A stretch of 64,000 nt of DNA. Source: Phycomyces blakesleeanus NRRL 1555(-) (taxonomy: Eukaryota; Mucoromycota; Mucoromycetes; Mucorales; Phycomycetaceae). The stretch spans positions 62,001-126,000 of the forward strand of contig NW_017265139.1 of the NCBI RefSeq assembly GCF_001638985.1. Direction: 5' to 3'. The notes under the pieces were generated by a model. That model was not told the origin of the DNA. It saw only the letters and a program-made list of their open reading frames with translations, and did no database searches. Below, in pieces: positions 12,972 through 23,629 of this stretch. How positions within the stretch are numbered: the stretch's first letter is position 1; the number at the start of each line of letters is the position of its first letter. The position numbers and the translations under genes are program-made.

Positions 12972-13188
12972 ACTATGCAGTTAGCAAATGTGACAAATAA
13001 TTTTGCGGGGAAAATTTGCACTTTGATAAATTGTTATCCAGATTTGTATGGTGATTTTAGGACACATCGTTTTGTTCGGAAGGATTGGAGAAAAGACATC
13101 GGACTTCGGACGAGTAGTCACAAAAAATTAGTCCGGCAAAAAAAAGGTAGTACCCCATCCTGAAAATGTCGTCCCCGTAAGATTGCTG

Positions 13189-15869
13189 ATTTTTCTCTCT
13201 CTATCTTTTTAATACATACTTTTCCCTTTCAATTTTTCTTATTGTTTTTGATGTAATTGTAGTTCAAAAGTAATGACCTCTTCGCAGTCTAAAGAAAATA
13301 AAATCAGGCTGATACCCAGATAAAATATTAATTGCTATTACAATGAATATTTATGGAGTAGTCCTTGATGTTATATCTATGAACATTTTATAGTATTACA
13401 AATCAACCTTCTTTGCTTCAAAATCCAGTATAATAAAAACCATTTGATATTCAACACTTATTTACATTAAACTTATATCAGTACACTGTTTCCCTCCCCA
13501 ATCTTTCGTAACACCAGTTTTGTCAGGTCTACAATAGAGCGATTCACCGGGATCCATTAACAAATAAATAGCTTGAAATATAGGAATAATAAGCGATTAT
13601 AATATTTCTATCTGGAGGAGTAGGACATAGGATTTTTAAACGTTTCAAAATAATCACACAAATGAAAACATTCTGCCAAAAATGAGTACAGTGGTCCCTC
13701 GATAATTTCAAGGTACTTAGTTCCCGCCTTGGCCTTGAAATTATCGAGGGACCACTGTATTAAGGGACATAGTAAGGTCTAAAAGGGCAAAATACCTTCC
13801 CACAATAATATTAAAAGTTAATATTGGCTCTTATCTTATTTTATTCATTCAAAAGAAAAATATTCCACATACTTTTTAATTTGGGTCTGTGAACAGCTTT
13901 TCGGACACGCCGATACGTAGTTGCTTTCGAGCATATTGGCTGTAAATAACTAATATTGTCAAATTTGATACGTTTTTATATAAGGAGTATGCATTTAAAT
14001 ATTTCTCCCTTTAGCTAGTACTAAGGGGAGAAGACAACGACCTTTAGGGTGATTTGAAAAATCTTCCCAAAGGCAACTTCATTTGTGTTTCCAGGCATTT
14101 CTTAAAACGCTCAAGGAAGTCCAAGAGACTTGCCTATATCGCCTCTTTCAAACGACAAATGTAACCTGTCCTAGTCCTCTAAGATAATATTCCAACCAGC
14201 CTTCATTATTCTAATATTTATATTCTTATAAACAATTCTAGATGCACTAATTAAAATTGTCTGAATAACATGACTTCGCTACCATTTGAGCATCATTTGT
14301 AGAATAGACATATTGATCCCGCCTTAGACTTTCGATATAGTTACCACATATTGCGACGTAATAGCACAATTCTGGAGAAGATCACCCGTATTCTTCAAGT
14401 TGGAAGTACTGGGAGGCCAAAAGAAAATGATTTGAAAGATCACCTTGTGAGATAAATACTGACAAGTGTAAAATAACAAAAAAATCTAGAATAGCTCCAC
14501 TGACAAGAAGAAGATACATTTTCTTTAAATAATTTGGTGAGCTATTTCATTAATATTTTTGATATCTATTGGAGTCGGGAGAAGATGAGGGAGCCTTGCA
14601 TCGACTGTAAAAATATGATGAGATAAAAATGAGATATTCAAAAAAAAATACCTTTACTTTTGAATCTCAATATCAAAGAAATGCGAGACATTGAAATTGA
14701 AACATATAAAAAAAGAAGAGAAAACTTAGGGTTTACTTAAGATCCAATCTCAAAACAGACCTTAAAACCTCGAAAAAGCTTTCAGAAAGTTTTAATAAAG
14801 TCATCTTTTTTTTATCATAGTGTAGGATTGACCTTTATCATTATTCTATGTAGACATACGGTGCTGAGAACGTGATACTATAAGAGTTTTTCTAGACTTC
14901 AAACGTTATATTGAAAGATAGAGTAAATAAAAGAAAAAATCTCATTATTTAAGATGGATCGGCTTAATCATCTAAGACTCACAAGGACTGCTTTGTATCC
15001 CTTTTTTTACATGGTGTTTAATATTTAATATTTTATTTTATTTTTGAAAACATATAATAAAAATAGGTACATACCAACAAAGAGTCCTACTAGGTCTGTA
15101 AATAGCAATGAATTTTACAACGCAAATGCAAATGCAAATGCAAATATAGATATATTATACATTGATACATAACTATCTATAGTACTACTTACTGTAGGAT
15201 AAAAGTAAACAGAGCTGCTGATATGTGAGTTTATTGAGACCTTCGTTTGCTGTAAGACAAACCCCTTTTACTTTGTGTCATGAACTTCAAACAATGCTTC
15301 GAGTTTGCAGTAGATACAGTTGCTCTTTTAGGGGGAAATACACAGACAGTGAACTGGCATGTACTGGAGAATCTAAAAAAGAATATATATACAGTTTCTG
15401 TCGCTGTTCTTATCCAAAGAGTTATTATGTTATGGATTATCGATCCCCCAGAACTAAACAAGCAAAAAGATAAAGGAAACAACCCTTTCATAATTTGGGC
15501 TTTTGTTCAAATACCATCAACTCAAAAAAATAAATAAAGCCTGTTTATTTTAAACTTATTTTTTAACAAGGATCAGGTTCTCTCCTGTAGATAAGAATAT
15601 CACAATACTATTGTCATGGTGCCAGAAAAGGTCATCACTGATAGTAGTTTAGAGCTGATAGTCTACCTCCCCCTTCTTTATACACATTTATACAAATATA
15701 TAATCCATGCAACTGACCCCTATTTATCTTTTTTGAACCGTTGCATTTCCAAGAATTATATCCCCTGCGTTTGTTTTTCGCCTACCCTTCACTGGCTCAT
15801 AACCACACGTTCCTGCCTTTCTTCTCTCTTTCTTTCTTTCTCTTGCCTATTTTATATTGAAGCAGATTA
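13189..15869. other. Intergenic region between KDZ element and NIPA gene
   Basis: AT-rich, no gene recognised. Contains the 69-bp MITE at 13689-13757 and a small tandem repeat of AAATGC around 15123-15147. Overlapping ORFs on both strands at 15225-15540 have no recognisable content. The last 100 bases before 15870 are rich in C and T (leader of the NIPA gene). Confidence 0.4.
13689..13757. mobile_element. 69-bp pogo/Tc1-like foldback MITE with TA duplication
   Basis: CAGTGGTCCCTCGATAATTT is the start of a 25-bp perfect terminal inverted repeat; the other arm ends at 13757, with a 19-bp centre. The element is flanked on both sides by TA (13687-13688 and 13758-13759), the target duplication of Tc1/mariner/pogo transposons, and CAGTGG-type tips fit that superfamily. 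There is no room for a gene, so it would be mobilised in trans. Confidence 0.8.
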
Positions 15870-17273
15870 ATGTCATTAGAAGCGAAATACATTGGCTTGA
15901 TCCTTGCTATATGTTCAAGTATGTTGATTGGCGTCTCATTTGTAATAACAAAGAAGGGCCTTCAGAAAGCATCAAATGGAAATGGTAAGAATAAAAAAGT
16001 CCTATCTCTATTTATCTTTCTTTTTCTCTTTACGTATACACATATTTGTTGATCTTATTTAACACCAATCTCCTATTTAAAAAGGGTGCGCTTCAGACTC
16101 TCATCGCTACCTTAAGAATCCTGTGTGGTGGATAGGATTACTCACGATGGTTAGTGGAGAGATATTAAACTTTGTTGGTAAATAATATATATGCATGCAT
16201 CGTAGATACTGTTGTTGACATAACACTTGTTGGCTAGGTTATACATTTGCGCCCGCGATTCTCATTACCCCGTTGGGTGCCCTGAGTGTTATTATTGGGT
16301 AAATAATAAAGTGACAGCCCTTGGATAAAATCACCAGTTCGAATCATGCTGTTAATTAATGGTTCAGTCTATATAATACCACAGTGCCATTCTTGCGTCA
16401 ATATTCCTCAAAGAACGCCTTGGTCCTACAGGAGTCATTGGGTGTTTATTATCAGTCATAGGTGCAGTAATTATTGTTTTACATGCACCTGAAGATCCTG
16501 ATGTTCAGAGTGTCCATGAACTACTGACATTTATGCTACGGCCAGGTAAGATATGTTGACTGTATATATGTCATTTAAAATCTTTGTGCATAACAGCAAA
16601 ATGAAAAAAAAGGTTTCATTGTATATGCTGTGTTTGCGTCTCTGATAACCATCGCGCTTATATGGAAGGCTGTACCTCGGTGGGGAAAGACCAAGGTCAT
16701 TGTGTATGTAACGATCTGTTCTTTGGTGGGGTCATTGTCAGTGATGGCTATAAAGGCCTTTGGTATCGCTGTTCGACTGACGATTGGAGGAAATAACCAA
16801 TTCACGCAGCCTTCGACATATTTTTTCGCATTCATGTGCATCATATTCATTCTCACCCAAGTCAATTATTTTAACAAGGCTCTCGATGCATTTTCAACTA
16901 ATGTGTAAGTGTTTCTCGCCAATGTAAGCATAATATTGACATAATCTGTAGTGTAAATCCTATATACTATGTGTGCTTTACAACTGCAACTATTGGCGCA
17001 TCCGCAATAATGTATCAAGGATGGAACAGCGCAAGTCCAATAAATACCATGAGCCTTATTTGTGGGTTTCTCATAATATTCTCTGGAGTTTATTTGCTGA
17101 ATTCTATTTCTCACAACCACACCGACGCACCGACCTTACGATTACTTCCTTTCGGTTCAACGTCTTCGCTCCACCATTACCTTTCTCAAATAGACATCGA
17201 AAAAGCAACGAATAAGAAGCATAATGCAACAGTCACTCCAATCGGCCAACGAGCGCGATGTATGTCGATCTAA
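15870..17273 (+). CDS. NIPA-family magnesium transporter
   Basis: Integral membrane Mg2+ transporter of the NIPA (DUF803) family, about 345 residues in six exons. The N-terminus KYIGLILAICSSMLIGVSFV gives the first membrane helix. Family blocks follow: WWIGLLTMVSGEILNFV, GYTFAPAILITPLGALSVII, ASIFLKERLG, and GAVIIVLHAPED. Then come helices around FIVYAVFASLITIALIW, FFAFMCIIFILTQVNYFNKALD, and a last pair ending GFLIIFSGVYLL. The C-terminal tail of roughly 50 residues is polar and presumably cytosolic. All exon junctions keep phase. In the family these proteins act at the plasma membrane or endosomes. Sequence supports family membership strongly; cation preference is inferred from animal and plant homologues. 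Confidence 0.9.
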
Positions 17274-17504
17274 AGACAGTTCTATTCCACCACGCATAAT
17301 ACACACCCAACCATACACATATACATACACCAAACATATTTAACTACCTCTCAGAGTCAAAAAATACGAGTCACGCTGTTATTTATGATTCAACAATTAA
17401 AGAAAAGAAAAAAAGAGTGAGGCAAGGGATGAGCTGTACATGTGCGTGAAGGGGAATTGAAGATGGTAGGAGTAAAAAAGAGTTGCTATTTTTGTTTGTT
17501 TTGA

Positions 17505-17741
17505 TTAGAGTTCATCAGAATCAACATGACCATGAGTGTTTCGAAGGCGCTTCTTTTCTTCCTTCAGTCCTTGATGGAGTTGGTGAAGTTGGGCAGCCAC
17601 AGTGTTGTTTGCGGCATGAATAGCTACACCATCGTGTAGAAATTTGTCGAGAAATGAGTTGGCCGATTCGATAGAAATGGTTTGAGATTCAATGATCTTC
17701 AGGTTCAATGGGAGGGCTTGAGACTTTGGAGCGTTGCTCAT
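17505..17741 (-). CDS. Small hypothetical protein, 78 residues
   Basis: Single-exon ORF from ATG 17741 to stop at 17505, convergent with the NIPA gene (231 bp between stops). The product begins MSNAPKSQALPLNLKII and contains a helical stretch rich in Ala, Asn, Gln and Leu (ANNTVAAQLHQLHQGLK), then a basic patch EEKKRLRN and an acidic end. No signal peptide or membrane segment. The codon pattern and an upstream pyrimidine/purine-biased leader make it look real, but I do not recognise the family. It could be a small subunit of a larger complex. Confidence 0.5.
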   Translation of the reverse strand: MSNAPKSQALPLNLKIIESQTISIESANSFLDKFLHDGVAIHAANNTVAAQLHQLHQGLKEEKKRLRNTHGHVDSDEL

Positions 17742-18793
17742 GGTTGTGTTCACAGAAAAATACGTTAAAGAAGGGTTGGAGCAAACAATAAAATGAAAAT
17801 TAAAGATCAACCAAGCCACCCTCTCCTCGTTCTTTCCTTCCTTGCTGAGATTAAAAACCAATGACATCCAGAGACAAGATGTCATAAGATGAAGAGGATG
17901 CGATGCAATTGAGATAATGTCAACTAATAGAATGTTAATTCTGAATTTTTAGTAAGCTGAAGTATTACTTACCACAAACTTAAGGGACATTCGCCTTTCA
18001 AACAACTTAAAAAAAGGGGGGGCGAGATGAGATGAGGACAACAGAATGTCGATATTTAAATACAGTATTTGGTGCGTTAATTTATTACATGTATAATATG
18101 AATATCATTGTTCTTTCATTAGCTGATTATCATAAAACAAACAGAATTTTATGTGGTATGAATACAATGATTACTTCATTGCGTCATTATCCTTAAATAG
18201 ACAGGCTATTATTTGGATCATCTATCCCAAATGCGGTTTTTTAAGCTATAGGGCGGTTTAAGTCTCAAAGGACGCTTTTTAATACCTTCAGTTCTCCCAG
18301 AATTGACATTAGGTATCTTAAAAGAAGGTATCAATTAAATCTAGAAAGAATACATTCTTTTATCCTATTAAATCAGAGGACACTTTTATTTGTATTCCTT
18401 TGTTTTTACATTTTTTTTGAGTGATCAATTTGATACTGTATATCACAGCTTTTCTACAAGCAAAATTAAATCAATGAAAACGTAACATAAATTGTTTATT
18501 TCACTCGTTGCTTACAATATGTTCGACAGTCAAACACATTGATAAGTTCTTTGTCATCTAATAAATCGTTTGCATCTAATTTATGGAAATGATTTTCTGA
18601 AAAATACATGTCAACTACGATTTTTTTGATGTTTTCATTGTTTCTATACAAAATATTATTAATCATTTTATTTTAAATTTATTTACTTTTCATTACTGAA
18701 GTACATGTTTGAGGTCGAGGATATTTGTGGTTAGGCCGGCATAATCCAAACATACGATACAGATTTTCTTTTTATCTAAGGATAAGTATATTA
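17742..18793. other. Intergenic region, no gene seen
   Basis: AT-rich with a poly-G run (GGGGGGG near 18020). No exon-like blocks recognised. It separates the small gene from the broken YCRKS locus and probably contains the 3' remainder of that locus in an unrecognisable state. Confidence 0.35.
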
Positions 18794-19902
18794 TTACAAG
18801 CATATTTTATTTTGTTTCACAATGGCTGTTATTGATTTACCTTTTGGATCACCATGGATATTTTGAAGTGTAGAAAAAATCATTGTTTTACCGTTCAAAT
18901 CTCTTTTCGAAAAAGGTACATTGGCATTGCAATATGGGGACACAAACACAGAGTCGACGAGAGAGCACTTATAAAGATTTTCAACCATTTGTTGTAGTAA
19001 ATTTCCAAGATTTTTTTCTTCCTTTTTCAAGTCCGACTTTCGACAATATCCAATAATGTGGAATCCTTCATTCTTCAACATCATGTACGTTTTATGGTCT
19101 TCTAAGGTACTTGATATCTTCTTGGCAATTTGATCTAAAATAAATAATCGATTAATTTAATTCCGTTTATTTCCTACGTTAAGCTTTTTTTATCATGGCA
19201 TTTATCATTCAAGACATTTAGTGCACGAAATCTAACCTTTTGGCTACCTTTTTCAATTTTTACTACTTTTCTGAATGGTTCAACAGATATGAAATTTGAT
19301 TTGCTTTTACTGCACCAAGTAGTAAATGAATCCACACTTTTAAATTCTTCTGAATATCTAATTATCACTCTAAATATATCCTTTATCAAAATATTCTTCT
19401 GGATATAATCCGGTTTTTTTGGGTCACTTTCATCATTGGGTTGGTAAACATAATTAACAAACTCAAGTAGTTGAGCTTTCGTTTCTGGTTTTCTTATTTT
19501 GATTAATAAACAGTTATTAGGTTTTTACAGTTCAAAACCAATTACCAAATGTGATTCCTCCTTCTTTTTCATAATCACTAATTGCGTTTTTTCGTTTCAG
19601 TTCTTCTTTGGTTGAATAGGTATGGTACTCTTCCGGGTTTCCATAAATTGTTGCTTCACTTTGAACTGATGGGCGACGTGAATTGGTGGAGTAACACAAC
19701 TCAATGTCTTCCATTCTCTCAATTTTATTTAGACATGACATTGAATTTTCTTCAGAGTACTTTTTGCAGAAAAAAATGCAGCTTGCTTCTTCTTTTGAAA
19801 TCATGTTCATAATAGGGAGGTTTGTGCAATTTTGTTTTACTAATATCTTTTCCAATGTACTGATATGGACAGAAGTGTCTTACCAATTTTCTGAAGTTTC
19901 AT
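18794..19902 (-). pseudogene. Broken YCRKS-motif gene, probable transposon-derived
   Basis: Four exon-like blocks read on the minus strand. The last contains IIGYCRKSDLKKEEKNLGN and LVDSVFVSPYCNANVPFSKRD, a pattern I associate with multicopy ORFs in Mucorales-type genomes. The CRKS core resembles the catalytic-serine region of serine recombinases, but this link is only inference. Upstream blocks are Lys/Glu-rich (NYVYQPNDESDPKKPDY; TTWCSKSKSNF). The putative intron after GGITFG and the one after KKSL do not restore frame with any AG acceptor I can find, and the ORF stops at 18794 shortly after the conserved part. I therefore call it a pseudogene. Its first exon (ATG 19902, MKLQKI) and first intron lie in a segment also present at 40974-41061; see the finding on exonisation. 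Confidence 0.5.
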
Positions 19903-19904
19903 TT
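19815..19904 (-). repeat. Copy of the left end of the 40974 element
   Basis: About 90 bases from GGGAGGTTTGTGCAATTTTG to GAAGTTTCATTT match 40974-41063 with about five differences. At 40974 the same GGGAGG tip is the terminus of a 562-bp element with a target duplication, so here it is a truncated end of that element. The tip faces the YCRKS coding sequence. Confidence 0.75.
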
Positions 19905-19916
19905 TGGGGAACCTTA

Positions 19917-20758
19917 CGGACAGCCTGGCAAAACAGCCTGGACAGCGTGTACCCTTAGTTTAGGGGGACGGTATTTCTTGGTGAGGGGCGACATTTTTAT
20001 TCTGCCGGACCACAAATCGTAGCCTTTTTTCCGGCACAGAATAAGTCCATCTGGTTCCTAAGAATACATAATATTCGTATAGACTTTTTTGTGCTTTTCA
20101 AAAAAAAAGAGGCGGGTGGGGGTTACTTACCAGCTGGTGCTTTTGAACTTTGGGAATATGTAGGTGAAAGAAAGAAAAAGACATGATACGCGTAAGCAGG
20201 TTAATAAATAGTAAGATATCAAACAGGATAGCGCCACAATCTAATGACAACAACTCCTTATAGTCCTTTGCATAAATGGCTATTGATATAGGGTATTTGC
20301 GATTAATGATTATTTCTTTGTTGTCAAGTCTATATTTAGGGTTACTAATTGAATATACAGAATTTTTTTTTCGTATGAGACAGCATCTTATATTAAGTTG
20401 CTCAAATACAGGCTGTGGTTCTTAAAATAATGAAAGTTAGGTGCCTGGTGAGAGATTAATGAACACTAAGTGTAGGGACAAAGTAGTAAAGCTAATGCGT
20501 ACAATGAATATATTGTATTTCTTTGAGGACACACCATTTTTCCCTAAAGAATTAGATAGACGCCGGTCTCCGGACATGTAGCCAGAATTGATTAGTCCGG
20601 CTAGATAGAAATATCGTACCCCACCAGGAACGTGGTTTCCGTAAGGTTGCTGCAAAGTATGACCCCGACCCAAAAATATATGTATAGCCAATAAACTCCT
20701 TATTATGGGTGATATCGCATACTTTCAGGCTGTCCAGGCTGTCCTTCCAGGCTGTCCG
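19917..20758. mobile_element. 842-bp TIR element with TA target duplication
   Basis: CGGACAGCCTGG...CAGCCTGGACAGC at 19917-19947 is inverted at about 20725-20758 (CTGTCCAGGCTGTCC...GGCTGTCCG). The element is flanked by TA at 19915-19916 and 20759-20760, as expected for Tc1/mariner-type insertion. The TIR itself has an internal repeat of ACAGCCTGG. It contains a KDZ-family relic with its own ends (about 19953-20653). It inserted 13 bases upstream of the YCRKS start codon. Confidence 0.65.
19953..20653 (-). mobile_element. KDZ-associated non-autonomous element relic
   Basis: Left tip TTTAGGGGGACGG and right tip CCGTAAGGTTGCTG are imperfect inverted copies, each with a CCGGAC/GTCCGG block inside. 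The minus-strand interior reads KDYKELLSLDCGAILFDILL and ends at a splice donor (GTAAGTAA near 20130), the same layout as the copy at 55.3-55.9 kb. The block AGGACACACCATTT near its right end is shared with 55.77 kb and, in diverged form, with the KDZ element at 13056. Stops and an extra 150 bp near 20370-20520 indicate decay. Confidence 0.6.
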
Positions 20759-20919
20759 TAGTGTCTCCCAAAAAAAAACGATGTATTACTCACTTTTTTA
20801 AATCTCCGATATGAAAAAAATTGGACAGCTTGAGACATGCGGGGACCTCAAGGTCTGTATACTGTATTGGTAGCTGAGTCGGACAATGAGGGTCATCATC
20901 TTTCTTTCACTTTTACACA

Positions 20920-21789
20920 ATGACAGATGAAGAACTTGGGAGAGACAGTAAGAAGCACCTCATTTTTAATTAATTTATGCTAATCCGATTCATTGGTGGC
21001 TCAGATGTTGGCCGGGTAGGTCGCTCGACTGGTACTGACATTGGCGAACTGCAACAAAAAATATCAAAGGCGGAACGAGAGTTGGGACAATTGCGTCTTG
21101 AGTTGGACCAGACGCGACAACAAGCTAAGGCGGCTGAGCTTCATGCTCAGGAGAGTGGAAGAACCAACCGTAAACTAAAGACAGAGATTCAGACTCTTAC
21201 AGATATGTCCAATCGTAAAGACAGGCAAGCCGAGAACGCTAAAGCAACAGCATTTTTCTTTGAGGGACAGGTCAAGAAATATACAGATGAAATCGAAACA
21301 GCACGCCAGGGAATGGGTCACCTGAAAGAACTAGATGATGAACTTCAAAAGGCAAAACAAGAGCAGGAGGCTTTGGAAAGATGTGCTCAGGAGGAGTATG
21401 GTCAAGTCAGAGAACAGATCCGCCAAACACAAGAGAAATATAAGAACGAGAAAGAGGAACTTCGTCAAGTAGTTCTCAAGGCATATGAGGATCTGGCAGA
21501 GACATCTGGCCGTGCATTAAAGATACAAGAAGAAGTGCAGGCACGGATCAAGGCCGAGCTACCGAAACAGGGGGTAGAGGAACTAGCAGGAGAACACGAG
21601 GCAATGGAGCGGCGCCAGATGGTGACTATCAAAGCAGTCCAAGCAGAGGTAGCTGTACTCCAAAAAGCATTGGAACAGTCTGACCAAACTACAGCTTCGT
21701 ACGAGCAAGTTATGCTCACTGTCAAAGCCGAAATGGATAGAATTATGCGACGTCTTAGAGTAATTGACCAAGCGAATGAAAATCATTAA
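20920..21789 (+). CDS. Long coiled-coil protein, hypothetical
   Basis: Two exons (20920-20947, 21005-21789) encode 270 residues beginning MTDEELGRD. Almost the whole chain is a charged alpha-helical coiled coil rich in Glu, Gln, Lys and Ala (for example KAERELGQLRLELDQTRQQ, then QARIKAELPKQ near residue 190). There is no membrane segment or catalytic motif. The short 5' exon with a GTAAGA donor is supported by phase and by an ATG soon after a CT-rich leader. It could be a scaffold, cytoskeletal or vesicle-tethering factor; the sequence does not allow a choice. It lies 160 bp beyond a transposon and 216 bp before the RING-CH gene, in the same direction. Confidence 0.75.
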
Positions 21790-22005
21790 GTCTTCTGGAA
21801 CCCAACAAAACCACAACCCAACCATAAATCTACAGCAATTCCAATCAATCAATAAAATACCCTTTATACTCTAAAGAATGATCCTGGTGTTTCAATTTTT
21901 TTTAGCTTACTATCCACATGGCGCTGATATTGACGTCATATTAACCCTTTGTCTATGCAGAAATGTCCCCACTTATTTCTTCTTTCTTTCTTCTTTATTT
22001 TCCTC

Positions 22006-23629
22006 ATGTCTCATTTCCGTTGCCCAAGCTCTTCTTTGGTGGGTGCTGCTGGCTATTATGCCTATCAGCGTCCTTCTAGCACTGCTGACCTTCCACACAC
22101 AAACCGCGGTGTATTTGACTCTCCGTACACGATCAGCAGCACAGCAATGGGTTCCCTGGACAAGACAGACGACGACAACGATGGAGCAGGATCAACTCTC
22201 TCATACTCTTCTTATTCTTCCTCTTCCTCTTCCTCTTCAACAATACTTGCATCAAAACCTACAATTTCTCTCCAACATCCAAATCCCCATTCACAGCATC
22301 CCCGAAATCCCCCCATCAATACTACAGAAGACAATGAAGGCCAGCAACGATGCTGGATATGCTTTGGAGAAGACAGTGATTCTGAGGGTAGGTGGGTAAG
22401 ACCTTGTCGATGTTCTCTGGTCTCCCACGAAGAATGTTTACTAGACTGGATCACTGAGAATCAAAAGGATTCTCCTACCAAGAAAGTTCATTGCCCTCAA
22501 TGTGCCGCGCCCTATTACCTGTCCGAGGCACGAAATATCCCTTTAGCTCTCCTTGGGCTTGTAGATCAATGGGTTCACACTGCAGCCCCCTACCTTGCAG
22601 TGCTCGGTTTGGGGTGCTCTATGCTCGTTGTATCCACAACATACGGAGCACACACAGTCTTGACACTCATGGGAGAAAAAGAAGGTGGGAATTTAATGGG
22701 TCATCCGTCAACTTGGTCATGGCGTACCTGGGTGGGATTACCCATGATCCCGGTATCTTTGGTAGCATCCCGCTCACGTTGGGCTGACGCAATTCTTCCG
22801 GCGGCAGCAACACTGCTTTTAAGAGCAACAGGAAGTTCTTCCCGTACTCGTTTACGATGGCCTCCTTCCCCCGCTGTAATGCTGGGATTACTACCCTGGG
22901 TTAGACTGGTTTATAACGGAATACAGGCCTTGGTTCAGCGAAGACTTTCTTTCAGATTATCCGACACAACGTACCGACAGCAGCAGCAACAATCACATCA
23001 AACAACGTCGTCATCATTCGTGGCATTGGTCCAAGGACAGGCGGGAAGGGCGGCCACAAGAACAGGTACAGGCCGTGGGCAAACCAGTGATTTGGTGGAG
23101 CATGATGTAAACGAAGTACGGAATCAATATCAAAACAACAACAGAGAAGATGATATATTTAACGACGATGGCCCTGGTCTGAGTGTCACAATAATTGGTG
23201 CTCTGCTGTGGCCTACCATTAGTAGCATTATTGGAAGGTAGGGGGTTAATTATGATAAAATATGCGACATAAACTTATATTTTGTTGTGACTAGTTGTTT
23301 ATCCCGATTTAAGCCTGTGCAAAAGTATTTTCCTGACCCGTTTCATAGAAACATACTTGGTGGCTGTTTGTTCGTTGTGGCCAAGGTAGGATTAAATTTT
23401 TTCACATTGTCTTGTACCATTCTGCCTTATTATAGATGGTGTGGTGACCAAGGAGTGCTCAGCGTTTCAATTGACTAAGCCTTGTTGGATGAGATTGCTA
23501 ATTCTATATTTAATTGCTTCTTGCATATTTTAGGATATTGCCAATCTGGTGTACAAATATGAGCGTATCCGTCAACGTAGATCTCGCCATGTGAGGAATT
23601 ATGATGAGATAAAGAAAGGTCGTCCATAA
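22006..23629 (+). CDS. RING-CH E3 ubiquitin ligase, MARCH5/MITOL-like
   Basis: Membrane-bound ubiquitin ligase, 472 residues in three exons. A Ser-rich N-terminal region precedes a RING-CH (C4HC3) finger: CWICFGEDSDSEGRWVRPC, CRC, then HEECLLDW and CPQC. Four hydrophobic segments follow, two soon after the finger (around YLAVLGLGCSMLVVS and WVGLPMIPVSLVAS) and two near the C-terminus (GALLWPTISSIIG; NILGGCLFVVAK). This order and these blocks match animal MARCH5, an outer mitochondrial membrane ligase acting on fission/fusion factors, so mitochondrial location is a reasonable inference. Between the membrane pairs is an insertion of about 100 residues rich in Gln, Ser and Asn, longer than in MARCH5. 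I chose ATG 22006 because it follows the pyrimidine-rich leader; an in-frame ATG at 21949 would be earlier. Confidence 0.85.

Larger units (their letters stand above)
9384..13188 (-). mobile_element. KDZ DNA transposon (left end not located)
   Basis: The right boundary is the conserved terminal block at about 13056-13188 (AGGACACAT..., then GTCCGGC, then GTCGTCCCCGTAAGATTG), also found next to the relics at 20.65 and 55.87 kb. The transposase lies inside at 9384-12744. I did not find the matching opposite-orientation end left of the gene, so the left limit given is just the stop codon. Target-site duplication therefore cannot be judged. Confidence 0.6.

Noticed and set aside
13990..14180. Possible transposase relic on the minus strand
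   Set aside because: Short open stretches exist in several frames but none carries a recognisable motif.
15225..15540. Three overlapping ORFs of 82-86 codons on both strands
   Set aside because: No recognisable domain, no leader or splice context, and competing frames of similar length; most likely chance.
16325..16350. GTTCGAATC resembling a tRNA T-arm
   Set aside because: It lies in an intron of the NIPA gene and has no acceptor stem or anticodon arm around it.
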